DNA from: Butyrivibrio sp. XPD2002
GTDB lineage: Bacteria > Bacillota > Clostridia > Lachnospirales > Lachnospiraceae
DNA: 64,000 bases
Reading direction: 5' to 3'
NCBI RefSeq assembly: GCF_000423945.1
Contig: NZ_AUIY01000024.1
Coordinates: 33,525 to 97,524 of the forward strand
Part shown: positions 44,994 to 53,797 of the stretch, in pieces
Numbering within the stretch: position 1 is the first letter of the stretch
Layout of the letters: the number at the start of each line of letters is the position of its first letter
Position numbers and translations under genes: made by a program
Notes under the pieces: generated by a model
Database searches by the model: none
Told to the model about the DNA's origin: nothing
Seen by the model: the letters and a program-made list of their open reading frames with translations, nothing else

Positions 44994-45638
44994 ATGAATA
45001 ATAAGAAAAGTTTTGTTGTTTCAGGCATTTTTGCCATACTTACAGTGTTGTTGATCATCCTGGTCAAAACCTATGATGTTGCACAGATAGGACCCATGGA
45101 TACATCCATTGGTTTTTCGCATATAAACGGCGGTGTTCACGACTTTTTTGGAGTAAATATCATTTGGTATACAATAACTGAGGTGTTCGGAATACTTGCA
45201 TTACTTGTTTGTGCAATATTTGCACTGGTAGGTCTTATCCAGCTTGTGCAGAGAAAAAGTGTTTTTAAGGTTGATGCTACAATAATCAAATTGGGCTGCT
45301 TATATGCAGTAGTGCTTGGGCTCTATGCTTTGTTCGAGAAGGTAATAATAAATTACAGACCGATGATAATGTATGATTCTTCAGAGCCTGAGGCTTCCTT
45401 CCCATCATCACACACAATGCTTATCTGTGTTGTTATGGGTAGCACAATAATGGTGTTAAACCAGTACATAAAAAACAAACGACTTGCATCTATCCTACAA
45501 GTCGCTTGTGCAATAATTATGGTTATTACTGTATTGGGAAGACTGATCTGCGGAGTTCACTGGTTCACCGACATTATGGGTGGAATATTCATCAGTATTG
45601 CTCTGCTTTCCGCGTTCTCAGGTATTCTTAAAAAATAA
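44994..45638 (+). CDS. PAP2-family membrane phosphatase
   Basis: A 214-aa membrane protein with about six hydrophobic segments. The PAP2 motifs are visible: K-x6-R-P in KVIINYRPM, P-S-H in FPSSHTML, and the G-x-H-W-x-D motif in CGVHWFTDIMGG with the catalytic His. Such enzymes dephosphorylate lipid phosphates such as undecaprenyl pyrophosphate or phosphatidic acid at the outer face. ATG follows AGGAGA. It is 33 bp downstream of the FIST gene and convergent with a hydrolase gene nine bases away. Confidence 0.9.
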   Translation: MNNKKSFVVSGIFAILTVLLIILVKTYDVAQIGPMDTSIGFSHINGGVHDFFGVNIIWYTITEVFGILALLVCAIFALVGLIQLVQRKSVFKVDATIIKLGCLYAVVLGLYALFEKVIINYRPMIMYDSSEPEASFPSSHTMLICVVMGSTIMVLNQYIKNKRLASILQVACAIIMVITVLGRLICGVHWFTDIMGGIFISIALLSAFSGILKK

Positions 45639-45646
45639 TAGAAATT

Positions 45647-46447
45647 TTAATGACTAACCCAGTCGGCAATTATATCTGCTGTCTGGGTTATTTGTTCAAA
45701 GTTGGTTATCTGGGGCTTTCCGTCCTTATCCTGGATTCCATAGCTTCCAAAATATGAATGTATTCCGCCCTGGATTACATATTCTTCAGAATTCTCAGGC
45801 CAGAGCTTTTTGCTGGCTTCATACTGTTTCATGTCCAAAACCCCGTCATTTGATCCGTAAATCGAAAGAAGACGAATATCTGCGTCGGAAAAATCTACAG
45901 ACGGATATGAGGCACAGAGAATGATTCCCTTATATTCAGACGGGATTGTTGAATTTTCGCCGCTTTTTGCTAAAGATAAGGTCTTTTCAAGGTGTACGCT
46001 GGCGGCCACGCCGCCAAGGGAATGACCTGCAAGATACCAGTCCAGATGCTCAGCTTCTTTAGTGAACTCAGGATATTTTGATGTCAGCTTGTCCACGGCA
46101 TTTATGTTAAGAACAGCAAGATTTTCCGGCATTCTGGTCAAAAGACATACATATCCCCTTGCAGCAAGCTCGTACATAAGCCCGTTGTAAGAAGTATATT
46201 CAACCTTTCCCCCGGGATAAAAAACGATTACAGCCTTTCGTTCCTGCTTAGCAGGGATAAAAACTGTACAGTTTTTGTCTGAAAAGGACATAACTTCACC
46301 CGATAGGAGCTTTTCAATATTATCGATAATACCGATATCTGCTCTGTAGTAACTGCTGGTGTATATTTTAAAGCCCACCACGGAGATTACTACAATAGCA
46401 ACTATAAGTATTATCAGCCATTTTAAAAACTTCTTAAATTTCTTCAA
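45647..46447 (-). CDS. Membrane-anchored alpha/beta hydrolase
   Basis: A 266-aa protein. One N-terminal membrane helix (about residues 10-28), then an alpha/beta-hydrolase core facing outward: strand AVIVFYPGG (oxyanion region), nucleophile elbow AGHSLGGVA with Ser143, likely acid Asp in IYGSNDGVLD and likely His in GGIHSYFGSYG. Substrate unknown (esterase or lipase-like). The start is TTG at 46447 with AGAAGG about nine bases upstream; no in-frame ATG lies near the N-terminus. Second gene after the fucosidase on the same strand is upstream of it, gap 44 bp, so an operon is possible. Confidence 0.85.
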   Translation of the reverse strand: MKKFKKFLKWLIILIVAIVVISVVGFKIYTSSYYRADIGIIDNIEKLLSGEVMSFSDKNCTVFIPAKQERKAVIVFYPGGKVEYTSYNGLMYELAARGYVCLLTRMPENLAVLNINAVDKLTSKYPEFTKEAEHLDWYLAGHSLGGVAASVHLEKTLSLAKSGENSTIPSEYKGIILCASYPSVDFSDADIRLLSIYGSNDGVLDMKQYEASKKLWPENSEEYVIQGGIHSYFGSYGIQDKDGKPQITNFEQITQTADIIADWVSH

Positions 46448-46491
46448 AATCCGGTGCCTTCTTCATTGTTTTTTGTCAGTATAGCACACTT

Positions 46492-47964
46492 TTAGATGCT
46501 GAGCCTGAATACCACAGGAAGATCATCTGAATCTGAGCTGTTACATTTAATGCGGAGTGCATCACCATCGTGAGTAAATTCTAAGGGTGAATTATCCCCA
46601 AGACGCACTATTTCTGCGATGGGGCTATTAAATAACCCCTGTTTTTTTGCGAAGGATTTAACAGCATAATTACCGTCCTTGGAGGGACGCATTGCTATTA
46701 CGTATATATGGCCGTTTCCTGCAAGAAAACGGAAATCCTCAGATGAAAATGCCTTTACATTACCATCCTGGAAGGCTCCTTCAACGATGGATACATTACC
46801 CTCACCGTAGGTGCGATAGGGTGCTGCGTCAAAAACAGCCTCATGATTGGTCTTAAGCCAGGATCCGATCTCCTTAAGGATAGCGGTTTCTTCATCAGAG
46901 AAGGTACCATCTGCCTTGGGACCTATGTTCAAAAGCATTGTACCATTCTTGGATATGATATCTATAAGATCACAGAGGATATCTTTTGCTTCCTTGTACT
47001 TATTTTGCTCGGTGTAGCACCAGGAATTAAAGCACATAGCGGTATCACTCTGCCAGCGGTAAGGCTTCTGAGCCGCAAGCTGACCACGTTCAATGTCCGG
47101 TACAGCAATGCCAAAAGGTATTGCATCGTGCTTGTAATTGACTACAACCTCCTTGCCCCAGGATGCAGCACGGTTGTAGAAATATGCAAGAAGTTTTCTC
47201 AAATAGGGCTTAAGCTCCACGCGCTGGATCCACCAGTCAAAGTAAAGAATATTAGGCTGATATTTATCTATGATCTCACAGGTTCTTACGAGCCAATCCT
47301 GCATGAATTCCTCTGTGGGAACACATTCACCATCAATTGCATCAAAGTCCCTGGGACCCTTTATGGAAGGCCAATAGAGGTCTCCTCTGTGGAATTCACC
47401 TGTTATATCGCTCTCAAATTCCCTTCCGCCGCTCTGGAAGAAGAAATGCTCAATTCTGTGGGAAGATGTACCGAAAATAAGACCTTCATCCTCGCAGCTT
47501 TTCTTCAGGCTGCCGAGTATATCCCTGTGAGGACCCATATCCTTGGCATTAAATGAGGATAAATCGGAATCATACATCTGAAAACCGTCGTGATGCTCTG
47601 CGACCGGCACAACATATTGTGCACCTGCATCCTTGAAGCTGTGCACCCACTTGTCCGGGTCAAAATTCTCGGCTTTAAACATAGGAATGAAATCCTTATA
47701 GCCAAAATCTGTGTGCTTTCCATAGGTTTCGATGTGGTGCTTGTAGGCTACAGAGTCCTTTTCATACATGTTGCGTGAATACCACTCGTTATCATAAGCG
47801 GGAACCGCAAATACACCGTAGTGAATGAAGATTCCAAAGCGCATACCGTTGTACCACTTCGGAACATTGTAGGCTGACAGGGACTCCCATGTGTCAGCGT
47901 AAGGACCATTGCTAATAACTTTATCAATAGCTGCAAGTTTTTCTGTCATGTCATAGTTTTTCAT
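46492..47964 (-). CDS. Alpha-L-fucosidase, GH29 (cytosolic)
   Basis: A 490-aa enzyme that removes terminal alpha-linked fucose. GH29 landmarks are WYNGMRFGIFIHYGVFAVPA near residue 37, YVVPVAEHHDGFQMYDS, and the nucleophile Asp in ILYFDWWIQR; the GTMLLNIGPKADGTFSDEE segment closes the barrel. A small C-terminal sandwich follows. No signal peptide, so it acts on imported oligosaccharides. ATG at 47964 has GGGGAG eight bases upstream; a TTG at 47979 would overlap that site. It is 25 bp downstream of a small conserved protein gene and 44 bp upstream of the alpha/beta hydrolase. Confidence 0.93.
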   Translation of the reverse strand: MKNYDMTEKLAAIDKVISNGPYADTWESLSAYNVPKWYNGMRFGIFIHYGVFAVPAYDNEWYSRNMYEKDSVAYKHHIETYGKHTDFGYKDFIPMFKAENFDPDKWVHSFKDAGAQYVVPVAEHHDGFQMYDSDLSSFNAKDMGPHRDILGSLKKSCEDEGLIFGTSSHRIEHFFFQSGGREFESDITGEFHRGDLYWPSIKGPRDFDAIDGECVPTEEFMQDWLVRTCEIIDKYQPNILYFDWWIQRVELKPYLRKLLAYFYNRAASWGKEVVVNYKHDAIPFGIAVPDIERGQLAAQKPYRWQSDTAMCFNSWCYTEQNKYKEAKDILCDLIDIISKNGTMLLNIGPKADGTFSDEETAILKEIGSWLKTNHEAVFDAAPYRTYGEGNVSIVEGAFQDGNVKAFSSEDFRFLAGNGHIYVIAMRPSKDGNYAVKSFAKKQGLFNSPIAEIVRLGDNSPLEFTHDGDALRIKCNSSDSDDLPVVFRLSI

Positions 47965-47989
47965 ACCGATTCTCCCCAAAAAGTCAATT

Positions 47990-48229
47990 TTACTGTGCGT
48001 TATTTATATTCATAAGAGTCTGGAAGATGTCTATATCATTCTGAGTGATTTTTATATTGCACTGCTTCTCAACACCATCTGTAGTTGTGACCTTCATATC
48101 GATGATAGTGCCTATATCCATAGCGCTATCCTTAACTGCGCCTAAAAAGGGAAGAACACGGGGGTGTTCCTGCTTAAAGGTGCCTAATTTCTGCTGAAGT
48201 GCCATAATGGCCATAGGATTAATGTTCAT
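47990..48229 (-). CDS. Small protein, 79 aa (unknown)
   Basis: ATG with AAAGGAGAT ten bases upstream. The sequence has an N-terminal helix (MAIMALQQKLGTFKQEHPRV), a short FLGAVKDSAMDIGT middle and a beta region with TTDGVEKQCNIKITQNDID. No cysteine motif, membrane helix or recognised domain. First gene of a likely three-gene minus-strand run with the fucosidase and hydrolase; function not inferable. Confidence 0.75.
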   Translation of the reverse strand: MNINPMAIMALQQKLGTFKQEHPRVLPFLGAVKDSAMDIGTIIDMKVTTTDGVEKQCNIKITQNDIDIFQTLMNINNAQ

Positions 48230-48441
48230 AGTATATTTATCTCCTTTAAAAATGCTATCGCTTTATTTTACCCTATATTCCTTCATTTACAAGGGTAATA
48301 ACTATACTTGTACAGTAAAAATCCGGCGAATTTTGTACATTAACAACTATTATACAATCTGATTTTATGTGGTATACTATGTCTCTGAAACATAAATACG
48401 TGGAATACCTGAGAAATATCAGGGATAGGAGAGTATACACA

Positions 48442-48687
48442 ATGATTTACAAGACAAAGGGCACCTGCTCAACACAGATAGATATTGAGGTTGAGGATGG
48501 AATTATAAAGAGCGTGGCGTTTACAAATGGCTGTAACGGTAATCTTCAGGGAGTTTCAAGACTTGTTGAAGGAATGAAGGCTGAGGACGCTATCAGTAAG
48601 CTTAGAGGAATAAAATGCGGCTTTAAGAACACATCATGTCCCGATCAGTTATCGTATGCGATCGAGCAGGCTATGCAGAACGCTTGA
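48442..48687 (+). CDS. TSCPD-domain protein (TIGR03905-like)
   Basis: An 81-aa protein matching the small TSCPD family: GTCSTQIDIEVEDG, FTNGCNGNLQGVSRLVEGM and the diagnostic NTSCPDQLSYAIEQA near the C-terminus. The TSCPD fold also occurs at the C-terminus of some B12-dependent ribonucleotide reductases; the free-standing form has no firmly known function. ATG at 48442 follows AGGAGAG; the longer frame from 48367 lacks a site. Confidence 0.88.
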   Translation: MIYKTKGTCSTQIDIEVEDGIIKSVAFTNGCNGNLQGVSRLVEGMKAEDAISKLRGIKCGFKNTSCPDQLSYAIEQAMQNA

Positions 48688-48713
48688 TATTTTATAAACG
48701 CTGATAAAAAGTG

Positions 48714-48748
48714 AGGTCCGATACTGTTAACAGTATCGGACCTTTTTT
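48714..48748. terminator. Strong bidirectional terminator between TSCPD gene and cstA
   Basis: AGGTCCGATACTGTT pairs perfectly with AACAGTATCGGACCT over 15 bases, followed by TTTTT on the plus strand. Confidence 0.9.
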
Positions 48749-48770
48749 AATGGCTATAATGAAGCTTGAA

Positions 48771-50522
48771 TTAAGCTGCATCTTCTTTGGTTGCTTTTTT
48801 CTTGTTTTCCTTGTACTGATTAACAAGAACCTTAGCTGCAATAGCTGATAAAACAAGTGATAATACTACAAGCAGAATAGCAATACCAGCCTGGATAAGT
48901 GCCCATACATCGGCAGCACCTGATGTGTAAGCGTTAAGCTTAGCTGTGATTGTCTGGAACAGTGAGCAGATGGTTACTACAAGCATGAATACCATGGGAA
49001 TATAGAACATCTTGTTGTTCTTACCAACTGCGCCAAGCCATGTGCAAACAGCGATGAGACCTACAGCAGCGAGGAGCTGGTTTGCAGCACCGAAGAGAGG
49101 CCAGATCTTGGTGTAACCTGTCATACCAAGGCTTACACCGAGAACAACTGTGATTGCTGTTGCTACGTAAGGATTAGCGAGAACCTTCTTGTAACCTGTT
49201 GCATCCTTTGCTGTCTGACCCTGCTCAAGGAAAAACTCCTGGAACATGTATCTTGCAAGACGTGTAGCTGTATCAAGTGATGTAAGGCAGAATACTGAAA
49301 CAGCAAGGATAAGCATTTGATACATTGTGTTCTGTACAGAGGGAGCGAAGCTTCCGATCATAGCTGAAAGGCCGCCTGCAAATACCTGTGTAGGACTTGC
49401 ATAAGTTCCGTCTGAAGCTGCTGACCATACAAAACCGATTGCACAAAGTGAGATAACAGCAACAATACACTCGATAAGCATTGAACCGTAAGCAACAGGA
49501 CGGGCATTTTTCTCGTTATCAAGCTGCTTAGCTGTTGTTCCTGATGAAACAAGTGAGTGGAAGCCTGAAATAGCACCACAAGCTATTGTGACAAACAATG
49601 CAGGGAAGGCTGTGCCTGTTGTAAATACGCCTGTTCCCTTAAGTGAAGCATCTCCCATTGCTGGTACAGCGAACTGTCCATTACCTGTTACAACTGCACC
49701 GATTACTGCAATAACACCTGCAGCGATCATGAAATAAAGCAGGAATGAGCTGAGATAATCTCTGGGCTGCAGAAGAATCCATACAGGAGTAACTGAAGCC
49801 ACAAGGATATATGCACCAAGTACCCACATCCATGTGTTGTAAGAAAGAGCAACGGGATGGAAGTTAAGACCGATTGCTACGATAGCAGCAATGCCTGCAC
49901 AACCAAGTACAGATGCCAGTGCAATATTTGCATTCTTTCTATAAACAAAATAACCAAAAATAATAGCAAGCGCTATGAAAAGAAGTGAAATCATAGCTGT
50001 AGACTCGTTTGCAGCCAGTGTAGCACCTTCTACAGCAACACCTGCAGCAGTAGTTGTACCAAATGTACTTGCAACAATTGAACTAAAAGCAGCTACTACC
50101 AGAAGAAGTGTAAGATAACCGAAGGTAAGGAAAAGCTTCTTAGCTGTTCTTCCCATGGAATCGTCTATGATTTCGCCGATTGACTGTCCCTTGTGACGAA
50201 GGGAAGCAAAAAGTGCGCCAAAATCATGCACGCCTCCAAAGAAAATACCTCCAATAAGAACCCAAAGAAGTACCGGTACCCAACCGAATACTGCGGCCTG
50301 GATAGGTCCGTTAATAGGGCCAGCACCAGCGATAGATGAAAAATGGTGACCCATAAGGACAGGTGTCTTTGCAGGAACATAGTCCATACCGTCCTCTAAT
50401 TCGTGAGCGGGAGTCTTTCTGCTGGGATCGATTCCCCACTGCTTTGCAAGCCAGCCGCCATAGAAAACATATCCGACAGCAAGGATTGCAATACTTACAA
50501 TAAGTAATAATGCTGCATTCAT
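48771..50522 (-). CDS. cstA: CstA-family peptide/pyruvate transporter
   Basis: A 583-aa membrane protein with about 16 hydrophobic segments. The N-terminal half holds the CstA signature: DYVPAKTPVLMGHHFSSIAG, AGPINGPIQAAVFGW and GGVHDFGALFASLRHKGQSI. CstA proteins import peptides during starvation and some import pyruvate. ATG at 50522 sits behind AAGGAGGAG, a very strong site; the frame from 50561 would overlap the upstream gene. It is 36 bp after a hypothetical gene, which is probably its operon partner. Confidence 0.93.
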   Translation of the reverse strand: MNAALLLIVSIAILAVGYVFYGGWLAKQWGIDPSRKTPAHELEDGMDYVPAKTPVLMGHHFSSIAGAGPINGPIQAAVFGWVPVLLWVLIGGIFFGGVHDFGALFASLRHKGQSIGEIIDDSMGRTAKKLFLTFGYLTLLLVVAAFSSIVASTFGTTTAAGVAVEGATLAANESTAMISLLFIALAIIFGYFVYRKNANIALASVLGCAGIAAIVAIGLNFHPVALSYNTWMWVLGAYILVASVTPVWILLQPRDYLSSFLLYFMIAAGVIAVIGAVVTGNGQFAVPAMGDASLKGTGVFTTGTAFPALFVTIACGAISGFHSLVSSGTTAKQLDNEKNARPVAYGSMLIECIVAVISLCAIGFVWSAASDGTYASPTQVFAGGLSAMIGSFAPSVQNTMYQMLILAVSVFCLTSLDTATRLARYMFQEFFLEQGQTAKDATGYKKVLANPYVATAITVVLGVSLGMTGYTKIWPLFGAANQLLAAVGLIAVCTWLGAVGKNNKMFYIPMVFMLVVTICSLFQTITAKLNAYTSGAADVWALIQAGIAILLVVLSLVLSAIAAKVLVNQYKENKKKATKEDAA

Positions 50523-50557
50523 ACTTTTCTCCTCCTTTTTTCCCCATAGGGTATATA

Positions 50558-51148
50558 TCAACTGACAAATTCGTAGGAATCGTCAGTCGCAGCCTCTGTC
50601 TGAGTTTTTACAATATCAACTGTTTTGATATGTGCGTCCTCCAGAAGGGATTTCATATCCTTTCCGGAACGATTGGTTATTACCTGACCGCTCTCCATGG
50701 ATACTGCCGCAAGCCTTGCCTCGCAGTGTCCTCTGAAATTAAACAGATATCCCTTATCATAGTTGAATTTTTTTATAGCCTTAGCGGTTTGGGCATCAGT
50801 ATCTCTGGATGTAAGTACAACAAAGGTGATATAGGAACACATGTGATCTTTTTCAGGATATTTGTTGTTTTTCCTTACAAGCTCAGGCTCTGCGTAATCC
50901 TTAATGACATCCATCAGATCTAAGAGCTTTTCCTGTGTAAGCTGGTCCTCTTCTATAAAAAGAACGTGTTCATAAGCTCTTATAGCCCAGAGCTTTGCTT
51001 CCTTCTTAAGGACATACTTTTCACTAAGCGAGTAAAACCACGCGTATGCGGGATAGAGTTTATCGCCTAATTTGAAGTTTTCTGTTATATCGAAGTTCGC
51101 CTGGTAACGACGAAGAAGCTCTTTCAAATATGAATCAGTAAAACTCAT
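50558..51148 (-). CDS. Hypothetical protein, probable CstA partner
   Basis: A 196-aa soluble protein not recognised as a named family. It is mostly helical at the front (TDSYLKELLRRYQANFDITE), with WAIRAYEHVLFIEE, and a mixed alpha/beta middle containing HMCSYITFVVLTSRD and FRGHCEARLAAVSMES, a stretch with conserved-looking His, Cys and Arg. ATG with AGGAG seven bases upstream. It precedes cstA by 36 bp on the same strand and should be co-transcribed; a regulatory or accessory role for the transporter is inference. Confidence 0.8.
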   Translation of the reverse strand: MSFTDSYLKELLRRYQANFDITENFKLGDKLYPAYAWFYSLSEKYVLKKEAKLWAIRAYEHVLFIEEDQLTQEKLLDLMDVIKDYAEPELVRKNNKYPEKDHMCSYITFVVLTSRDTDAQTAKAIKKFNYDKGYLFNFRGHCEARLAAVSMESGQVITNRSGKDMKSLLEDAHIKTVDIVKTQTEAATDDSYEFVS

Positions 51149-51668
51149 GGACTACTCCTTAAAAATAATCAAATAATACTATGCAAAATCAACTTACCGA
51201 ACACTTTATCACTTTGACGCGTTATTGCAAGATGACAAATTTAATCATTTTTTTAGAATTGAGATTAATTTTGTAATGTATTTTCATGTTCTGACTCTTT
51301 TATTGGAATAAAAGTTCAATATCAGGGATTTTTTGAGAAAAATGTGTTATCTGACCTAAGAATTCACCGAAATATATATCAGAAAGAAGAACATACAGGG
51401 AACGCGACAAGCCTCCGGTTTCTGTATGGGCACCTCCCGAGAAAGCCCGAGCTTTCAGAGGATGTATTAAGAATAGTAAGTTAAAAAAGTTTTTTTCCTT
51501 TTTTTAGTCCTCCTATAATATGTGATGATAACCTGATCTCGCCAAGGTCAGGTTATTATTATTTTATACAAATTTACTAAGTTATTATAATTATTTGACT
51601 AAGTATAATGATAAAATTATGTATATAACTATGCTTTTTTACGATTCTGGGACGAACAGGAGAAAAGC
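51149..51668 (+). other. Intergenic region upstream of the diguanylate cyclase
   Basis: 520 bp without a gene. The first 240 bp are A/T-rich. The second half has a block of markedly higher G+C with two hairpins and a terminator, listed as a separate RNA candidate. The last 90 bp before the GTG start are A/T-rich with several TATAAT-like words but no clear promoter. Confidence 0.6.
51390..51566 (+). ncRNA. Candidate structured RNA ending in a terminator
   Basis: Hairpin 1: CATACAG (51392-51398) with CTGTATG (51422-51428), enclosing GCGACAAGCCTCCGG. Hairpin 2: CCTC (51433-51436) with GAGG (51458-51461), containing the perfect inner stem GAAAGC-CCGA-GCTTTC (51441-51456). A terminator stem ATAACCTGA/TCAGGTTAT (51528-51556) with T-rich tail follows. 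The block is far richer in G+C than its surroundings. It could be a riboswitch-like leader or a stand-alone small RNA; strand is assigned from the terminator. Confidence 0.4.
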
Positions 51669-53090
51669 GTGAAAACTATTGAGAAACCCTTAAAACGAAG
51701 CATCTTAATATTTACAATTGCATTCATAGCTTTGTTATGCGTGACACTTAGTATTCTGGCATATTCTACATTTTCCAGTTCCCTTTATCGTGCTTATGAC
51801 AAGAGGACTTCAGACATCATTGAGTATGTAGAAGGCCATATCGATATCGAGGATCTTACCAAGTGTATAGAAACAGGTGTTGAAACAGAAAAATTCAAAG
51901 AAATGGGGCTCCTTATGGACTCCATTATGGAAGATTTTGACATCCATTATTTATATATAGTAAAACCTGTTTTGGGCGATGCTGAGCATGGGATGATGAA
52001 TATTTTTTCAGCAGATACTGCTGAGGGCAGAGCAACAGATCCGGATGGTTATTATCTGAATTATATGATGTATGATGTATACACAGAAGAGGATTTACAG
52101 ACCTATCAGGCCGCTCTGGAGAGGAATACTATATCTCATTTCAAAAATTTTTCAACCTGGGGATATGATTATACGGCAGCACAGCCACTTATCAATGATG
52201 CCGGAGAGCATATTGCACTTTTGTGCGTTGATATCAATGTCGAAGATATTCAGTTCGCAATAACAGCCCATACAGCCATTACAGTCGTACTTATTATGGT
52301 TATGGGTATGGTTTTCATTACAGTATTTACCATGTGGATGAGCAGTAATGTCACCGAACCTATAGGGCAGCTTGAAAAAAGTGTTGGTGTGTTTGCAAAG
52401 GTTAGTCATTCAAAGGAAGAAAAGGATCCGAACCTGTTAAATTACAAGGCGCCGGATATTCACACCAAAAACGAAGTGGAATCCTTATCGAAAGCCATAA
52501 CGCAGATGGCGATGGATATGCGCATGTATGTAAATAACATCCTTGAAGCCGAAGGCATGGTCGAGGATATGAAGAGCAAGGTCAATCGTATGGATATGAT
52601 TGCATATCAGGATGCTCTCACAAACGTTAAGAACAAGGCCTGGTATGACAAGACGCAGGAGCGTATTAACGAAAATATCGCAAATAATACTGCCAGCTTT
52701 GCCATTTTGATGGCTGATGTAAACAATCTGAAGAAGATAAATGACCATTATGGTCATGAGCATGGAAATGATTTTCTTCTGGGAGCCTGTCGCATTATTT
52801 GTAGAGTTTTCAACCATTCTCCCGTATTCCGAATTGGCGGTGATGAATTTGTTGTACTGCTTGAAAATATCGACTATCGCAACAGAGATAAGCTGGTTGC
52901 CAAGCTAAAAGAGGAATTCGATAAGAGTGCCCTGGATAAGAGTAAAGAGCCATGGGAGCGATATTCAGCAGCCCTTGGACTTGCGGTATACGATCAGTAT
53001 ATAGACACCTCAATGAATGATGTATTTAAACGTGCCGATGATCTCATGTATAAAAACAAGCTTGAGAGCAAGATGGCAAGAGAAGATTAG
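51669..53090 (+). CDS. Membrane diguanylate cyclase (GGDEF)
   Basis: A 473-aa signalling protein that makes cyclic di-GMP. Membrane helix about residues 12-33, an extracytoplasmic sensor (about 35-198), second helix (about 200-222, TVVLIMVMGMVFITVFTMWM), a HAMP-like linker, then the GGDEF domain (about 310-470) with the intact active site R-I-G-G-D-E-F near residue 398 and the upstream DVNNLKKIND metal site. The inhibitory RxxD motif five residues before GGDEF is absent (NHSP stands there), so product inhibition may be weak. The start is GTG at 51669 behind AGGAGA. A terminator follows. Confidence 0.92.
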   Translation: MKTIEKPLKRSILIFTIAFIALLCVTLSILAYSTFSSSLYRAYDKRTSDIIEYVEGHIDIEDLTKCIETGVETEKFKEMGLLMDSIMEDFDIHYLYIVKPVLGDAEHGMMNIFSADTAEGRATDPDGYYLNYMMYDVYTEEDLQTYQAALERNTISHFKNFSTWGYDYTAAQPLINDAGEHIALLCVDINVEDIQFAITAHTAITVVLIMVMGMVFITVFTMWMSSNVTEPIGQLEKSVGVFAKVSHSKEEKDPNLLNYKAPDIHTKNEVESLSKAITQMAMDMRMYVNNILEAEGMVEDMKSKVNRMDMIAYQDALTNVKNKAWYDKTQERINENIANNTASFAILMADVNNLKKINDHYGHEHGNDFLLGACRIICRVFNHSPVFRIGGDEFVVLLENIDYRNRDKLVAKLKEEFDKSALDKSKEPWERYSAALGLAVYDQYIDTSMNDVFKRADDLMYKNKLESKMARED

Positions 53091-53095
53091 AATAT

Positions 53096-53127
53096 AGCTG
53101 GTTTTCTTCGGAGAACCAGCTTTTTTT
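53096..53127 (+). terminator. Rho-independent terminator of the diguanylate cyclase gene
   Basis: AGCTGGTT pairs perfectly with AACCAGCT around a TTCG-containing loop, followed by TTTTTTT, six bases after the stop. Confidence 0.9.
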
Positions 53128-53320
53128 GCATTTTTTTATCAGAATCAACGCTGAATTCTGATAATTTTTTTGCTAAAATAGAGAAATAGAATATCAGGTT
53201 TTGCTCTATATGATATGTAACAGATAGATTAGACACATTATAGTAATAGCATAAACAAAACAATTGTTGTTGGCATTGCCAGTCTTATTGCAAAACGCAT
53301 AAGAACAGAAAGGAGAGACA

Positions 53321-53710
53321 ATGAATATAACACTTGAAGCTATTGAAAAAGTAATGGAACTTACAGGGGTAGAGTATAAGACAGCTAAAGAAGCACTTGA
53401 AAAGACTAACGGAGATGTTGATGAGGCAGTAAAGCTTATACAGCCCGCTACAAAGGACATCGGGGATGACATTAAGAACCTCATTGACAAGCTTAAAAAG
53501 ATTGTTGAAGAGGGAAATGTTGATCGTATCCAGATTAAAAAGGATGATGAGATTGTCCTTAGCGTACCTGTTAATGTAGGTATCATCGGCGGTATCGTTG
53601 GACTTGCAGCAGCTCCCTGGGCACTCATCGCCGGATCAGTTGCAGCATTCGGTCTTGGATGCAAGCTCATCGTAGTTAAAAAGGATGGCACTTCTGACGA
53701 GGTAAATTAA
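53321..53710 (+). CDS. UBA-like/DUF4342 protein
   Basis: A 129-aa protein. Residues about 5-42 look like the UBA/TS-N helix bundle (KVMELTGVEYKTAKEALEKT), as in elongation factor Ts and ubiquitin-associated domains. Residues about 45-120 match DUF4342: NVDRIQIKKDDEIVLSVPVN then a Gly/Ala-rich hydrophobic stretch GIIGGIVGLAAAPWALIAGS and a basic end. It probably sits at or in the membrane; function unknown. ATG follows AAAGGAGAG. Monocistronic, with terminators on both sides. Confidence 0.88.
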   Translation: MNITLEAIEKVMELTGVEYKTAKEALEKTNGDVDEAVKLIQPATKDIGDDIKNLIDKLKKIVEEGNVDRIQIKKDDEIVLSVPVNVGIIGGIVGLAAAPWALIAGSVAAFGLGCKLIVVKKDGTSDEVN

Positions 53711-53728
53711 AACTGAATAATTAAAGAT

Positions 53729-53764
53729 AATCCCCGGTTCAGGTATCTGAATCGGGGATTTTTC
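53729..53764. terminator. Rho-independent terminator after the UBA-like gene
   Basis: AATCCCCGGTTCAG pairs with CTGAATCGGGGATT (one mismatch) and TTTT follows. Confidence 0.85.
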
Positions 53765-53797
53765 ATGCTGTATTTATCAATGATCAGCGCCTGTATA

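Noticed and set aside
51391..51461. Cyclic-di-GMP-I (GEMM) riboswitch upstream of the GGDEF gene
   Set aside because: ACGC...AAGCCTCCGG is similar, but the upstream GGGCAAACC loop and the downstream tetraloop-receptor hairpin are missing, and a terminator lies before the gene.
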